Shown: piece after piece, positions 1-8,778 of the stretch
How the letters are laid out: every line of letters starts with the position of its first letter
Numbering within the stretch: position 1 is the first letter of the stretch
Source: an uncultured Eubacteriales bacterium
GTDB lineage: Bacteria > Bacillota > Clostridia > TANB77 > UBA1234
Length of the DNA: 64,000 nt
Reading direction: 5' to 3'
NCBI GenBank assembly: GCA_949283575.1
Contig: CASDSU010000035.1
Coordinates: 19,211-83,210, forward strand
Program-made: the position numbers and the translations under genes
Notes under the pieces: model-generated
Database searches by the model: none
Seen by the model: the letters and a program-made list of their open reading frames with translations, nothing else
Told to the model about the DNA's origin: nothing

Positions 1-2
1 TT

Positions 3-119
3 GAGCCAAAAGAATTTGAGGCTAAGGATGCGAAGATAAAGGAATTCAAACAGGTTGTTGCTGAAATGAAAGCAATGAATATTCCTACTTCGGTGATGTT
101 AGAACTTGTAAATAAATAA
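3..119 (+). CDS. C-terminal fragment of an unidentified protein
   Basis: An open frame enters from the left edge and ends at TAA. Only the last 38 residues are visible, a charged lysine/glutamate-rich helix-like tail ending in LELVNK. No domain can be recognised from so short a piece. Codon use (AAA, GAA, TTA) matches the native background, and the frame is followed by a hairpin and then a separate promoter, so it is the 3' end of the preceding transcription unit. Confidence 0.6.
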   Translation, partial: EPKEFEAKDAKIKEFKQVVAEMKAMNIPTSVMLELVNK

Positions 120-126
120 TGTAATG

Positions 127-153
127 CCTCCACATGTGTATATCGTGTGGGGG
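127..153 (+). terminator. Hairpin after the left-edge gene
   Basis: CCTCCACA and TGTGGGGG form an 8-bp stem (one G-T pair) just after the stop codon. The following run is T-poor, so it may be a weak terminator or a 3' stability hairpin. Confidence 0.4.
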
Positions 154-177
154 TACATTATTTACTAAAAAAAACAA

Positions 178-206
178 TTGCAAATTATGTCGATAAATGG
201 TAAAAT
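178..206 (+). promoter_or_regulatory. Sigma-A-type promoter
   Basis: TTGCAA and TAAAAT are separated by exactly 17 bp, 25 bp before the start codon of the membrane protein gene that follows. Confidence 0.6.
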
Positions 207-230
207 GTTCTAAGATAAGGGGGGAAAAAG

Positions 231-659
231 ATGAACTGGGAATTTATATGGTTGATTATTTCTGCTGTATTAGCTGTAGTTGGAGCAATAGTATTACCTT
301 TAACTTTCTTAAGTACTAAAAATGAAGGAAAATTCAAAGGATTCTTAGGTTGGATGTACGATTTTTTAACATTCAAAAAGATGATGCTTGAAGCGTTATT
401 AAAAGGATTATATTTAGTATTTGTGATTTTCATTACTTTAGGTTCGTTTGCTATGCTGAGCCAATCATTTATACCATTTATTGTTACTCTAGTACTTGGA
501 AACATATCTGCAAGAATAGTTTATGAATTTTCATTAATATTATTGTTAATTTGCAGAAATACTACAGATATCAGCAAAAAACTTTCTGTTAATAATCCTG
601 TTGTAAAAAAAGTAGAAGCAAAAACAGAAACAAAAGCTGAAGAAAAAGTAGAGGCTTAG
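231..659 (+). CDS. Small membrane protein, DUF4282-like
   Basis: A 142-residue protein with a GGGGG ribosome site 8 bp before ATG. It has a hydrophobic N-terminal segment (about 5-27), an intracellular-looking loop, and two further membrane segments (about 60-80 and 83-108), then a lysine/glutamate-rich tail. The region with GNISARIVYE and an LLICRNTTDI stretch resembles the end of DUF4282 domains, small integral membrane proteins of unknown role. It is monocistronic, with its own promoter and a strong terminator. The family match is by eye only; a generic membrane protein is the alternative. Confidence 0.6.
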   Translation: MNWEFIWLIISAVLAVVGAIVLPLTFLSTKNEGKFKGFLGWMYDFLTFKKMMLEALLKGLYLVFVIFITLGSFAMLSQSFIPFIVTLVLGNISARIVYEFSLILLLICRNTTDISKKLSVNNPVVKKVEAKTETKAEEKVEA

Positions 660-667
660 TTAAATAT

Positions 668-702
668 AAAAGGAGCTACAAATATGTAGTTCCTTTTTGT
701 TT
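668..702 (+). terminator. Intrinsic terminator
   Basis: A 13-bp stem (668-680 with 685-697, one G-T pair), 4-base loop and T-rich tail. It lies between convergent genes; the A-run on the left side means it can also serve trmL on the minus strand. Confidence 0.85.
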
Positions 703-1215
703 TTATAAATCATATTTTTCATTTAAATATATACTTGTTTCTTCAAGCTCATTGAAGTTTGCTTGTCTTAAAAGTTCATAGACAACTATTGCAACAGAAT
801 TTGAAAGATTAAGAGAACGCAAGTCTTTTTTCATTGGAATTCTTATTGCTGTTTCTAAATTATCAAGTAACAATTCTTCAGGCAATCCTTTTGTTTCTTT
901 TCCAAATAGAATAAATACATTTTCAAATTTCGAAAAATCAACTTCAGTGTAGCTTTTTTGTCCTTTTGTAGTTAAAAAATACATATTATTTTCAGATGGA
1001 GGATATTTTTCTAAAAAAGCAGGTAATGATGCGTGTTCCTCAATATCTACTTTATCCCAATAGTCTAAACCAGCACGTTTAACCTGTTTTTCAGATATAT
1101 CAAAGCCAAGAGGATGAACTAGGTGCAATTTTGAGTCTGTTGCAGCACAAGTTCTAGCTATATTCCCAGTGTTTTGAGGTATTTCAGGTTCAACTAATAC
1201 GACATTTATTTTCAT
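703..1215 (-). CDS. trmL: tRNA (cytidine(34)-2'-O)-methyltransferase TrmL
   Basis: A 170-residue SPOUT-class methyltransferase. TrmL methylates the 2'-O of the wobble nucleotide of tRNA-Leu species using S-adenosylmethionine. The sequence shows the family opening VVLVEPEIPQNTGNIARTC, the glycine-rich FGKETKGLPEEL motif near residue 105, and the knot-forming IPM...LRSLNLSNSVAIVVYELLRQ stretch at the end. Length fits the family (about 155-170). The start has an AGGAGT ribosome site. It is a single gene convergent with the upstream membrane protein gene. A tRNA-Leu(CAA) gene, whose isoacceptor is a known TrmL substrate in E. coli, lies at 13.4 kb. Confidence 0.93.
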   Translation of the reverse strand: MKINVVLVEPEIPQNTGNIARTCAATDSKLHLVHPLGFDISEKQVKRAGLDYWDKVDIEEHASLPAFLEKYPPSENNMYFLTTKGQKSYTEVDFSKFENVFILFGKETKGLPEELLLDNLETAIRIPMKKDLRSLNLSNSVAIVVYELLRQANFNELEETSIYLNEKYDL

Positions 1216-1322
1216 AATTTATAACTCCTTTTACATAATTCTTATAAAAAGATACCATAAAAAGTAAGAAAAAGCAAGAAATGGGAGAAAGGGGACGAAA
1301 TCATGCTTTTTCTAAATTTTTG

Positions 1323-1351
1323 TTGTCAAAACAACAAAAATATGTTAATAT
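1323..1351 (+). promoter_or_regulatory. Sigma-A-type promoter of secG
   Basis: TTGTCA, 17-bp spacer, TAATAT, followed by an AAGGAGGAG ribosome site and the secG start. The -35 lies within a small TTGTTGTCAAAACAACAA inverted repeat. Confidence 0.65.
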
Positions 1352-1382
1352 ACTTTGTGTTATGAGATAAGGAGGAGAGACT

Positions 1383-1613
1383 ATGCAAAGCCTATTAACA
1401 ATTTTACAAATATTGACAGGAATTATAGTTGTAATCTTAGTTCTATTACAAGACGGAAAAGAAGGAGCAAGCCTAGTTGCAAGCGAGGCAAATAGAGGCG
1501 GTTCAATGGGATCAAGTAGAGAAGCAAGATTAGCTAAATATACAAAATATGTAGCGTTTGTTTTTATAGTTCTTACTATTGCAGTAGGTTCATTGATGGC
1601 AATAAACGCTTAA
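1383..1613 (+). CDS. secG: Preprotein translocase subunit SecG
   Basis: A 76-residue protein with two membrane segments (about 3-22 and 55-74) joined by a glycine/serine-rich cytoplasmic loop. The LVLLQDGKEG motif after the first helix is diagnostic of SecG, the small accessory subunit of the SecYEG channel that works with SecA (encoded at 60.8 kb in this window). Length is typical. In many Clostridia secG leads rnr-smpB; here it is alone with its own promoter and terminator. Confidence 0.93.
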   Translation: MQSLLTILQILTGIIVVILVLLQDGKEGASLVASEANRGGSMGSSREARLAKYTKYVAFVFIVLTIAVGSLMAINA

Positions 1614-1648
1614 TAAATTCTTAATTACCGATTAAATTTAATAAAATA

Positions 1649-1690
1649 AAAAATAAGTGCATTGCAATTTTGCAATGGCACTTATTTTTG
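1649..1690. terminator. Bidirectional terminator between secG and gerC
   Basis: A long stem made of AAAATAAGTGC...TTGCA and TGCAA...GCACTTATTTT with one bulge; A- and T-runs on both flanks let it terminate both convergent transcripts. Confidence 0.8.
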
Positions 1691-1705
1691 TGTTTTAAAA
1701 TATCT

Positions 1706-2995
1706 TTAAATATTAGAAACTCGATGGAAAATGACTCTTGAAACATTTAAGTCAACATCAACATCTATGTTAATTTTTGTTTTTTCATATATTTCATTCC
1801 ATTTTAAAGCCTCAAATTCTTTCCAAGTTAGAAATTCTTGTTTTACATATCTACCAATACCAGCGGTATCTGCATTGTAATTTTGGGTCATTTTTATATA
1901 TTTTTCAACTAAAGTTTTGATTTCTTTTTCGATATTTGTTGTAAGGATATTTTTATTTTCTTTATCTAGATAGTCTGTTATACTGGTCGAGGATCGTAAA
2001 TGACCAGTTAATTTAATTGTGATGTTGATTTCAGGAATATTGTTTTTCATAGTTACATCATATTTACATTTTTTTTCTTGTTTTAAAAATATACTAGCAA
2101 GCTTTCCACTTTCTTTTGCATCTTCTACCGTGATCTCTCCCTGCTTTAATTCATTAGTTAAAATTAGATGTGACATTATTAAATCTTGTGGAATCTCTCC
2201 AACCATTTTACTTCCTTTAAACACAGCAAGACCAGCAAATTTCTTTTGTGAATTTTCTTTGTCACCTTGAGAAGAGCTTGAACCTTGTAAATTTTGACCT
2301 TCTGAAGAGCCTCCTGTTGAGTTTTGCTCAGAATTTTTAGAATCGTTAGAGTTTCCAGATTTTTTTGAAGTATCAGAATCATCACCAGATTTCTTGTTGG
2401 AAAGTAGTATTATTGCAGAATCTCGCTCTATTGAAGTTGTTGCGGTGTAAAAATCTATGAGTTCACTTTTGGCACTTTCATTTGTATGATTTTGTGAAGT
2501 AAAAAGAAGTTCATAATATCTTGCAGGGCTGGATTCCAAGTCTGGTGTAATATTTTTTAAAAAATCCTTTGCCGAATTTTTACATATTGCTACTGTTGTT
2601 TTGGGTCTAATGGAAACATTACTGATTAAACTATTTATATGTCCAAATAAATCATTTTTTGCAAGTTCTTCTGAATATACAATTAATTTAACATGTGATA
2701 GATTTACTTCTTTACTTGTTAGCGCGTTAACTTTTGAGTTACCAACATAAAGTGAAGGAGCTGAAACTGTATACGTAGTAAAATTTTCTTCACCGGTTTT
2801 TCCTTCATTTGATGAAACTTTTAATGGTATGGCTATTTGATAAGTTATGTCTAAGTTATTACCACTACCAATGTCTGCACCAATGCCGATAACATATGCA
2901 AGATTGTCTAATTCATTTTTGTTGTAGCATCCAGTAGTTAAGAAGAGCGACAATAGTAAAATCAAAATTAATTTAAAAGATTTATTATGTTGCAT
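1706..2995 (-). CDS. gerC: Spore germination lipoprotein, Ger(x)C family
   Basis: A 429-residue lipoprotein: basic N-terminus, hydrophobic stretch and an LTTGC lipobox with Cys at about 23, then the NELDNLAYVIGIGADIG opening typical of GerC. GerC proteins sit on the outer face of the spore inner membrane and are needed with the GerA and GerB subunits for response to germinants. Residues of about 205-255 are a low-complexity Ser/Asn/Gly/Lys spacer. The start overlaps the end of the gerB-type gene by 11 bases, so translation is coupled. It is the last gene of the leftward ger operon and reads intact, unlike gerA. Confidence 0.9.
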   Translation of the reverse strand: MQHNKSFKLILILLLSLFLTTGCYNKNELDNLAYVIGIGADIGSGNNLDITYQIAIPLKVSSNEGKTGEENFTTYTVSAPSLYVGNSKVNALTSKEVNLSHVKLIVYSEELAKNDLFGHINSLISNVSIRPKTTVAICKNSAKDFLKNITPDLESSPARYYELLFTSQNHTNESAKSELIDFYTATTSIERDSAIILLSNKKSGDDSDTSKKSGNSNDSKNSEQNSTGGSSEGQNLQGSSSSQGDKENSQKKFAGLAVFKGSKMVGEIPQDLIMSHLILTNELKQGEITVEDAKESGKLASIFLKQEKKCKYDVTMKNNIPEINITIKLTGHLRSSTSITDYLDKENKNILTTNIEKEIKTLVEKYIKMTQNYNADTAGIGRYVKQEFLTWKEFEALKWNEIYEKTKINIDVDVDLNVSRVIFHRVSNI

Positions 2996-4085
2996 AATTA
3001 GTCTCCTTATTATTTTTAGAGTTTTTTAAGTTAGCTAAAAGTATGAGTATAAAAGGGTATACAACAATTAAAAGCGGTGATAAATATATTGAAAGAATTT
3101 CTCTAAATTTTAGTATATCAATATATGATGCAAGAATTCTGCTTAGTACAAGTACAGCAATACAAGCGATTACAAGGAATAATTTTGAGTTTTTGATATT
3201 AAAAATCTTTTTCAATATCAAAACGGAAAAACTGATTCCAATAGTAAGGTAAATAAACGTTGCTATAAGCCAAAGTAATACAAAAATAGATTCTACACGT
3301 TGAACAAATCTGCCGTAACTAATTAATTTTGTAAGTTCAAAAAAAGGTAAATAGTTATCTGTAAGTGATGGATACGACATGACGCCAAATATTAGAAAAA
3401 ATGCACTAAGTAAGAAAAAGGCTATCATGAAAAATGAGTTTCTAGCAGTTTTTTTTAAATTCTTCACATTTGGTGCGATTAGGAAAAGAAGCGCTAAGCT
3501 TTCGTAACCAGAGATTTTATATGCGCCACCTACGAAAAGGTCCGAGATGCCGTTGCCGAAAACAGGAGTAAAGTTCGTTAAATCTATACTTGGAATAAGT
3601 GCGAAAAACATTCCGATGAAACCTATAATCATAAATGGGGCAAGTATAGTACTTGCACGAAAAATACCTTTTAATCCGATGAGGCAACCTATAAGTACAG
3701 TGATTATAAATAGTAACGAAATGTAGATTGAAGGTGCTTCATCGAATAAAATATTTCGTACATTTTCATTAAATTCACTAAGTGTTATTACTGCTGCGGT
3801 CATCAGATAAAGAACTACAAGAAGTCCAGTAATATATTTCAAAGGTTTTCCGCCTGCGATTTCTGCGACATCTAAAATGTCTCTGTTTTTGTATTTCGAA
3901 AAGAGTTTAAAAAGTATAAAAAATAAAATCCCTGCAACTATGCTAGAGTAAACGGCATATAAGAAACTTGCTGTTCCAAAATAGTGTGCTGAAAAAGTAG
4001 GAAGCGTTAAAATAATTGGAATAATAGTCATGCATCCAAGAGTAGCAATGCATTCAAAGTTTTCAAGTAATCCTTTAAATATCAA
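2985..4085 (-). CDS. gerB: Spore germination permease, GerB/AB family
   Basis: A 366-residue polytopic membrane protein with about ten hydrophobic helices, of the GerAB family within the amino acid-polyamine-organocation (APC) superfamily. GerB subunits are the likely germinant-binding component of the Ger receptor in the spore inner membrane. Length agrees with the family (about 360-370). Its start overlaps the end of the gerA reading frame by 4 bases and its end overlaps gerC by 11, the usual gerA-gerB-gerC arrangement. It has no visible lesion. Confidence 0.9.
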   Translation of the reverse strand: MIFKGLLENFECIATLGCMTIIPIILTLPTFSAHYFGTASFLYAVYSSIVAGILFFILFKLFSKYKNRDILDVAEIAGGKPLKYITGLLVVLYLMTAAVITLSEFNENVRNILFDEAPSIYISLLFIITVLIGCLIGLKGIFRASTILAPFMIIGFIGMFFALIPSIDLTNFTPVFGNGISDLFVGGAYKISGYESLALLFLIAPNVKNLKKTARNSFFMIAFFLLSAFFLIFGVMSYPSLTDNYLPFFELTKLISYGRFVQRVESIFVLLWLIATFIYLTIGISFSVLILKKIFNIKNSKLFLVIACIAVLVLSRILASYIDILKFREILSIYLSPLLIVVYPFILILLANLKNSKNNKETNYAT

Positions 4086-5726
4086 TTTGTATTACCTCCT
4101 TTTTCACTTGTGTCCCATTTCCTTGAGATATGGGGTTCTCGTACAGGTTTTTTAGTTTTTAGAAATGCTGGACGGTTTTCTTTCTTCCAGATAGGAAAGA
4201 TAAATAAATCATCCCTGAATATTCCTTTTCGTGTTGGTGCAAAAGGTGTAAGATATGGAACCCCGAAAGAAGATGTAGAAGCTAGCAAACAAAGATGAAT
4301 GAATATACCAATTGCGAGTCCGAAAAAACCGGCAGTTGCACCAAGCAAAATATAGAAAAATCTTAAAATTCTAAAACTATAATTTAATGCATAATTTGTT
4401 GTAACAAATGTGCTGATACCGGTAAGTGCAACGATAATTACTAAAATAGGACTAACTATATTGGCAGAAACGATAGCTTGCCCTAAAATTAATGTTCCAA
4501 CAATTCCGAATTGTTGCACCCATAGGTGCTGGTGTTCTAATACTTGCTTCACGAATTATTTCAAAAGCAATTTCCATTATTAAAAGTTCAGTAAGCATCG
4601 TAAACGGGACTTTTTCGCGTGCGCCTGCAATTGCAAAAAGTAGATCTGTTGGAATCATTTCTTGGTGAAAATTACAAATGGATATATATAATCCAGGCAA
4701 AAATATTGAAAGAAAAATTGCTGGCAATCTAAATATTCTGAGCATTTCAGCATAAGGAAATCTTAGATATGAATCCTCAGAAGCATGTGTGAAATCTGAA
4801 AAAATTGCTGGAACAACCAGTACATTATTACTTCCTTCAACAATTATTGCAACGCGTCCCTCAATAAGATGAGATGCTACTTTGTCTGGGCGTTCTGTGC
4901 TCAAAATTAGTGGATCAATAATAAATGTTTTATCTTCAATTAACTGTTCTAATTCTCCGCTATCAAGTAAATAGTCGATTTCAATTCCGTTCATTCTTCG
5001 TCTAACTTCATCGACAATTGAATCATTAGCAATTGTTGAAATATAAGCTATTGCGCATCTTGTTGTTGTTTCATTACCAATTTCAACGCTTTCAAAAATT
5101 AAATTTTCATCTTTAACAAATTTTCTAATCAAAGCAGTATTTGTTCGAAAATTTTCTATGAATCCTTCTGCAGGCCCTTTTAAATTCATTTCGATTTCAG
5201 ATTTTGTAACACTTCGACCTGGAATGTTTTTCGTATCACATATAAGTGCATATGTTTCTCCATCAATAAATAAAGCGGAGTCTCCATGCAAAATATTTTC
5301 AACAACCTTTTCAAATGTTGAAACACCACTAACTTGACAATCTGTTAGTATCGAATTGCAAATGATGTCTTTTAAATTTGGAATTGATTTATTTTTTAGA
5401 ATACTTTTGGAGTCGTTTGTGTTAAATCTGTTATTTTCATTCATAAGTTCTCTTAAAATATAATTATTTATTATGTCATTATTTATAAGACCATCATATG
5501 AAATTAAAAGACCCTTATAAAAAGTGTTATTTATGCAAATATTAATATTTCGAAATTGAACATCGTTTGATAATGGGTAATGAAGTAATTCTGATAAAAA
5601 CTTTTTGTTTTCATCTAATGATGCATGTATATTAAGATCTTTTGAAAGTGTAGGAGTAGGTTCAGGTTTCTTTATATTAAATTCTTTTTTGTTATTTCTC
5701 ATAAAACGTTTGAAAAAATTAAGCAT
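4082..5726 (-). pseudogene. gerA: Frameshifted spore germination protein GerA
   Basis: Two overlapping frames together make one GerA protein of about 530 residues. The first (4452-5726) contains the long soluble N-terminal domain with the DVQFRNINICINNTFYKG, GPAEGFIENFRTNTALIR and HLIEGRVAIIVEGSN motifs, then membrane helices up to IREASIRTPAPMGATI. The second (4082-4552) resumes with GIVGTLILGQAIVSANIVSP and ends normally. Removing one base (the G at about 4508, C on the coding strand) restores the family sequence exactly, so this is a single-base frameshift in the most conserved membrane segment. gerB and gerC are intact. Either the lesion is recent and disables the receptor, or it is a sequencing error. 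Confidence 0.85.
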
Positions 5727-5758
5727 AGATCACCTCGAAAATAGAAAAATCTACAATA

Positions 5759-5787
5759 TATTTTGCACAATATTTTACAAAAAATTC
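5759..5787 (-). promoter_or_regulatory. Possible forespore-type promoter of the ger operon
   Basis: On the minus strand GAATT, 17 bp, CAAAATA precedes gerA by about 35 bases. It roughly resembles sigma-F/sigma-G sites, which drive ger operons in other spore formers. The match is partial; the region has no good sigma-A promoter. Confidence 0.25.
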
Positions 5788-5812
5788 ATTGCTTTGGGAT
5801 ATTTGTGAATTC

Positions 5813-5841
5813 TTGACAATACATGGTAAATGATAGATAAT
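5813..5841 (+). promoter_or_regulatory. Sigma-A-type promoter of ylbF
   Basis: TTGACA, 17-bp spacer, GATAAT, with an AGGAGG ribosome site and the ylbF start shortly downstream. Confidence 0.65.
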
Positions 5842-5873
5842 CAAGGTATAGAAATTTTAGGAGGTTTGAAAAG

Positions 5874-6209
5874 ATGAATTCATACGATAAAGTACATGAA
5901 TTAGTTAGAGCAATTAAAGATTGCAGAGAAGTTAGAGAATATTTAGAAATAAAAGAAGAACTTTATAAAGATGAAAAAACGAAAGCGATGATAAAAGATT
6001 TTAGAGAGAAACAAGTTGAAGTTCAATCTTTATTAATGCAAGGCAAAGAAGCAGAGCAAGAAAAAATGGAAAAATTACAATCTTTATATACAATACTTGC
6101 TTCAAATGTTAGAGTTAAAGAATTTTTTGATAAAGAAGTTGCGTTTGACGTAATGCTATCAGATATATACAAAATAATTGGTGAAGGTTTGAAAGAAATA
6201 CTTGAGTAA
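5874..6209 (+). CDS. YlbF/YmcA family regulator
   Basis: A 111-residue, wholly helical and highly charged protein of the DUF964 (Com_YlbF) family. In Bacillus subtilis YlbF, YmcA and YaaT form a complex that affects RNase Y activity and so competence, biofilm formation and sporulation. The pattern of LVRAIKDCREVREYLEIKEEL at the start, KTKAMIKDFREKQ in the middle and a final helical ...MLSDIYKIIGEGLKEILE fits the family. It shares a transcript with the following amidohydrolase gene (21-base gap). Which paralogue it corresponds to cannot be told. Confidence 0.82.
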   Translation: MNSYDKVHELVRAIKDCREVREYLEIKEELYKDEKTKAMIKDFREKQVEVQSLLMQGKEAEQEKMEKLQSLYTILASNVRVKEFFDKEVAFDVMLSDIYKIIGEGLKEILE

Positions 6210-6230
6210 TGCAATAAAAGGAGAGGAAAC

Positions 6231-7505
6231 ATGAAGATTTTAATAAAAAATGGTTATATTGTTTCAATGGTTTCGGAAATAAAAAAAGGTGATATTTTAG
6301 TTGAAGACGATAGGATAAAAAGAATTGGTAATATAGATTGTGAAGTTGATAGAGTTATTAATGCGACTAACAAAATTGTAATGCCAGGTTTGATAAATGC
6401 GCATACGCATGTTGGTATGTCGCTTTTTAGAGGCTGTGCTGATGAGAAAGAACTTATGACATGGCTTCAAAAGGATATTTGGCCAGTTGAAGATAAAATG
6501 ACGGCAAGTGATGTATATAGTGCATCAATGCTTTCAGGTATTGAAATGATTAAGAGTGGTACGACAACTTTTAATGATCAATATTTTTTTGAAGATGAAA
6601 CTGCAAAAATGGCTGAAAGATTGGGTCTTCGTGCAATCCTTTCACGTTGTATAATTGGAGAGGGAGAAGAAGCTCTTAAGAGAGTTGCTGAATCTGAAGA
6701 ATTGTATAATAACTGGCATAATAAAGCTGATGGAAGAATCAAGATATGCGTTGGCTTACATGCTCCATATACATGTCCGCCAGATACTATCAGAAGAGGT
6801 GTTGAACTTGCTGATAGATTGGGAAGTCCAATACACATACATTATTTAGAGACAAAAGATGAAGTAAAACAAATGGCTGATAAATATCAAATGACAGCTA
6901 CTGAATACTTGAAAAAAGCTAATGTATTTAATTATCACGTTATGCTTGCACATGGAGTGCATATAGATAATGAATCAATTGAGACTTTGAAAGAAATAAG
7001 TGGAGGAATTGTTCATAATCCTGTTTCAAATCAAAAATTGGGTAGTGGAATTGCTGATATAAGAAAATTAAGATCAAACGGCATAAATGTTGCGCTTGGA
7101 ACGGATGGACAAGGTAGTACAAATACGCTTGATATGTTTGAAGAGATAAAATCTGCTGCATATCTACAAAAAGTAATATATCAAAGTGCTACGGCATTAT
7201 CTGGCGAAGATGTTTTGAAAATGGCTACAATTGAAGGGGCTAAAGTTCTCGGAATAGATAGTGAGGTAGGTTCTCTAGAAGAAAATAAAAAAGCGGATAT
7301 AATCATAATTGATATAAACAAACCACATCTTTGTCCAATGCATGATATATATTCGTTACTTGCATATTCTGCAAATGGTGCAGATGTAGAAACAAGTATT
7401 ATAAATGGACAAATTGTCATGGAAAATAGACAAATATTAAATGCAGACGAACAAGAAATAATGCGTGATTGTAGAAGAATAACAGAATCATTGTTTAGAA
7501 GATAA
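6231..7505 (+). CDS. mtaD: 5-methylthioadenosine/S-adenosylhomocysteine deaminase
   Basis: A 424-residue metal-dependent amidohydrolase. The group deaminates S-adenosylhomocysteine, methylthioadenosine or adenosine. Metal ligands are visible: GLINAHTHVGMSLFRG (HxH near residue 56), a GLHAPYTCPPD motif, the HYLETKDE histidine, the HGVHID histidine and GTDGQGSTNTLDMFEE (Asp). The ending with KKADIIIIDINKPHLCPMHD is family-typical. It has a GGAGAGG ribosome site and follows ylbF closely. An MTA/SAH nucleosidase is encoded at 19.7 kb, so the window has two alternative routes for clearing these by-products. Exact substrate is not resolvable by eye. Confidence 0.88.
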   Translation: MKILIKNGYIVSMVSEIKKGDILVEDDRIKRIGNIDCEVDRVINATNKIVMPGLINAHTHVGMSLFRGCADEKELMTWLQKDIWPVEDKMTASDVYSASMLSGIEMIKSGTTTFNDQYFFEDETAKMAERLGLRAILSRCIIGEGEEALKRVAESEELYNNWHNKADGRIKICVGLHAPYTCPPDTIRRGVELADRLGSPIHIHYLETKDEVKQMADKYQMTATEYLKKANVFNYHVMLAHGVHIDNESIETLKEISGGIVHNPVSNQKLGSGIADIRKLRSNGINVALGTDGQGSTNTLDMFEEIKSAAYLQKVIYQSATALSGEDVLKMATIEGAKVLGIDSEVGSLEENKKADIIIIDINKPHLCPMHDIYSLLAYSANGADVETSIINGQIVMENRQILNADEQEIMRDCRRITESLFRR

Positions 7506-7517
7506 TAAATGTGTGAG

Positions 7518-7549
7518 GGGACGGTTTTTTGGAAAAAAGGAACCGTCCC
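7518..7549. repeat. Short palindromic repeat, GGGACGGTT family
   Basis: GGGACGGTT (7518-7526) and AACCGTCCC (7541-7549) are perfect complements around a T/A-rich loop containing a run of A. The same arm sequence appears in the larger palindrome at 19459-19652. It may act as the terminator of mtaD or be a dispersed repeat. Confidence 0.7.
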
Positions 7550-7579
7550 AATTTACAATTTTTGAAAAGAGTGGAACAA

Positions 7580-8716
7580 ATGAAGAAAATAGGTTTAATG
7601 TTTTTGATGATACTTATGATATTTTCAACGACTGTTCATGCAAATTCAATAGATTCTATTACCATGGATATTTATATTGATAAATATGGAAATGCTGAAA
7701 TAACAGAAGTTTGGGAATGTTATATAAATCATGGAACAGAGAGTTATATAGAACTCTATCTTCATGGAATACGAATGGAACATTAAATAGTAAGAAAAAC
7801 AAATGTGGTTTGAAGATACTCTTGATGTATGAGGATATGGAGACTATGGTGCACTAGCGTATGTGTATGATGGTGAAATAAAAATGCATTCTAATAAGTC
7901 AATTAATTCTGATGAATATATGGTTGTTTTAGTTAAATTTCCAAGCAATACATTTAATGCTAAAGTAAAAGAAAATAAAAATTTTAATTATACTTATTAC
8001 AGAGATATTCCTTGTGAAAAGGTATATTTAAAATATTTTATCTCACAAATGCTACTAAAATTGCTAAAAATAAAACAGATTTTATGGGTGCAGTAATTCT
8101 TAAATGGATGAAAAATGGATATATAAAATTAGATAAAATTGAAACAAGTGGAATCTTTTCAAATGAAGAAAGTTGTATTATTTTAAATCATAATAACGTG
8201 CGTAAAATTAAAAATTTCTTTGAAAAAGAGTTATATAAACTTATGTACGATGCGAGTGTTGATGGTGTTCTTGAAAAGAAAGAATTAGAAAAGTGGTGTA
8301 AAAACAAATATAATCAAATACTTAGTTGGTTTGATAAAGCTATTATTGATACAAGAGAAGATTTAATTAAATTGGGAGAAATTACTCTTGAAAAAAGAGG
8401 GAAATTTTTAAAAAGGAATTGTTATATATTGTCGGATAATCTTATTCAAGAAGCTGTAAATATAGCTGGTTTGAAAAAATATTTAGAGGAATATACTCTT
8501 ATTCATGAAAGAGAGCCTATTGAAGTTAAGTTATTTGAAGATTATTTGATATTTGCACAAATTGTTGGTATAGCAGATAAGGTCGCAAAGAATTTTAAAG
8601 ATTTATATCCGGAAATGATTGAAACATCATCATTTAGTTCTTATGATGATATTATATATATTATAACTGTTACAAATAAAGGAATTAGTGCAGCACAAAC
8701 TGCAATACTTAATTAA
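7580..8716 (+). pseudogene. Decayed DUF2207 membrane protein
   Basis: Three pieces in different frames. The first (7580-7786) has a signal peptide and the IDSITMDIYIDKYGNAEITEVWE start typical of DUF2207 proteins. The second (7863-8096) is from the same extracellular domain (YDGEIKMHSNKSINSDEYMVVLVKFP). The third (8084-8716) is the C-terminal cytoplasmic domain (GAVILKWMKNGYIKLDKIE, then EDYLIFAQIVGIADKVAKNFKDLYPEM). The membrane helices that separate these domains in intact proteins are missing, so there are internal deletions as well as frameshifts. DUF2207 proteins have no established function. Confidence 0.75.
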
Positions 8717-8778
8717 TATGTTGAAGTTAGATGCTTTATGCGGTAAAATGTCTGTATGGTTTTATGATGGGGGGAAAA

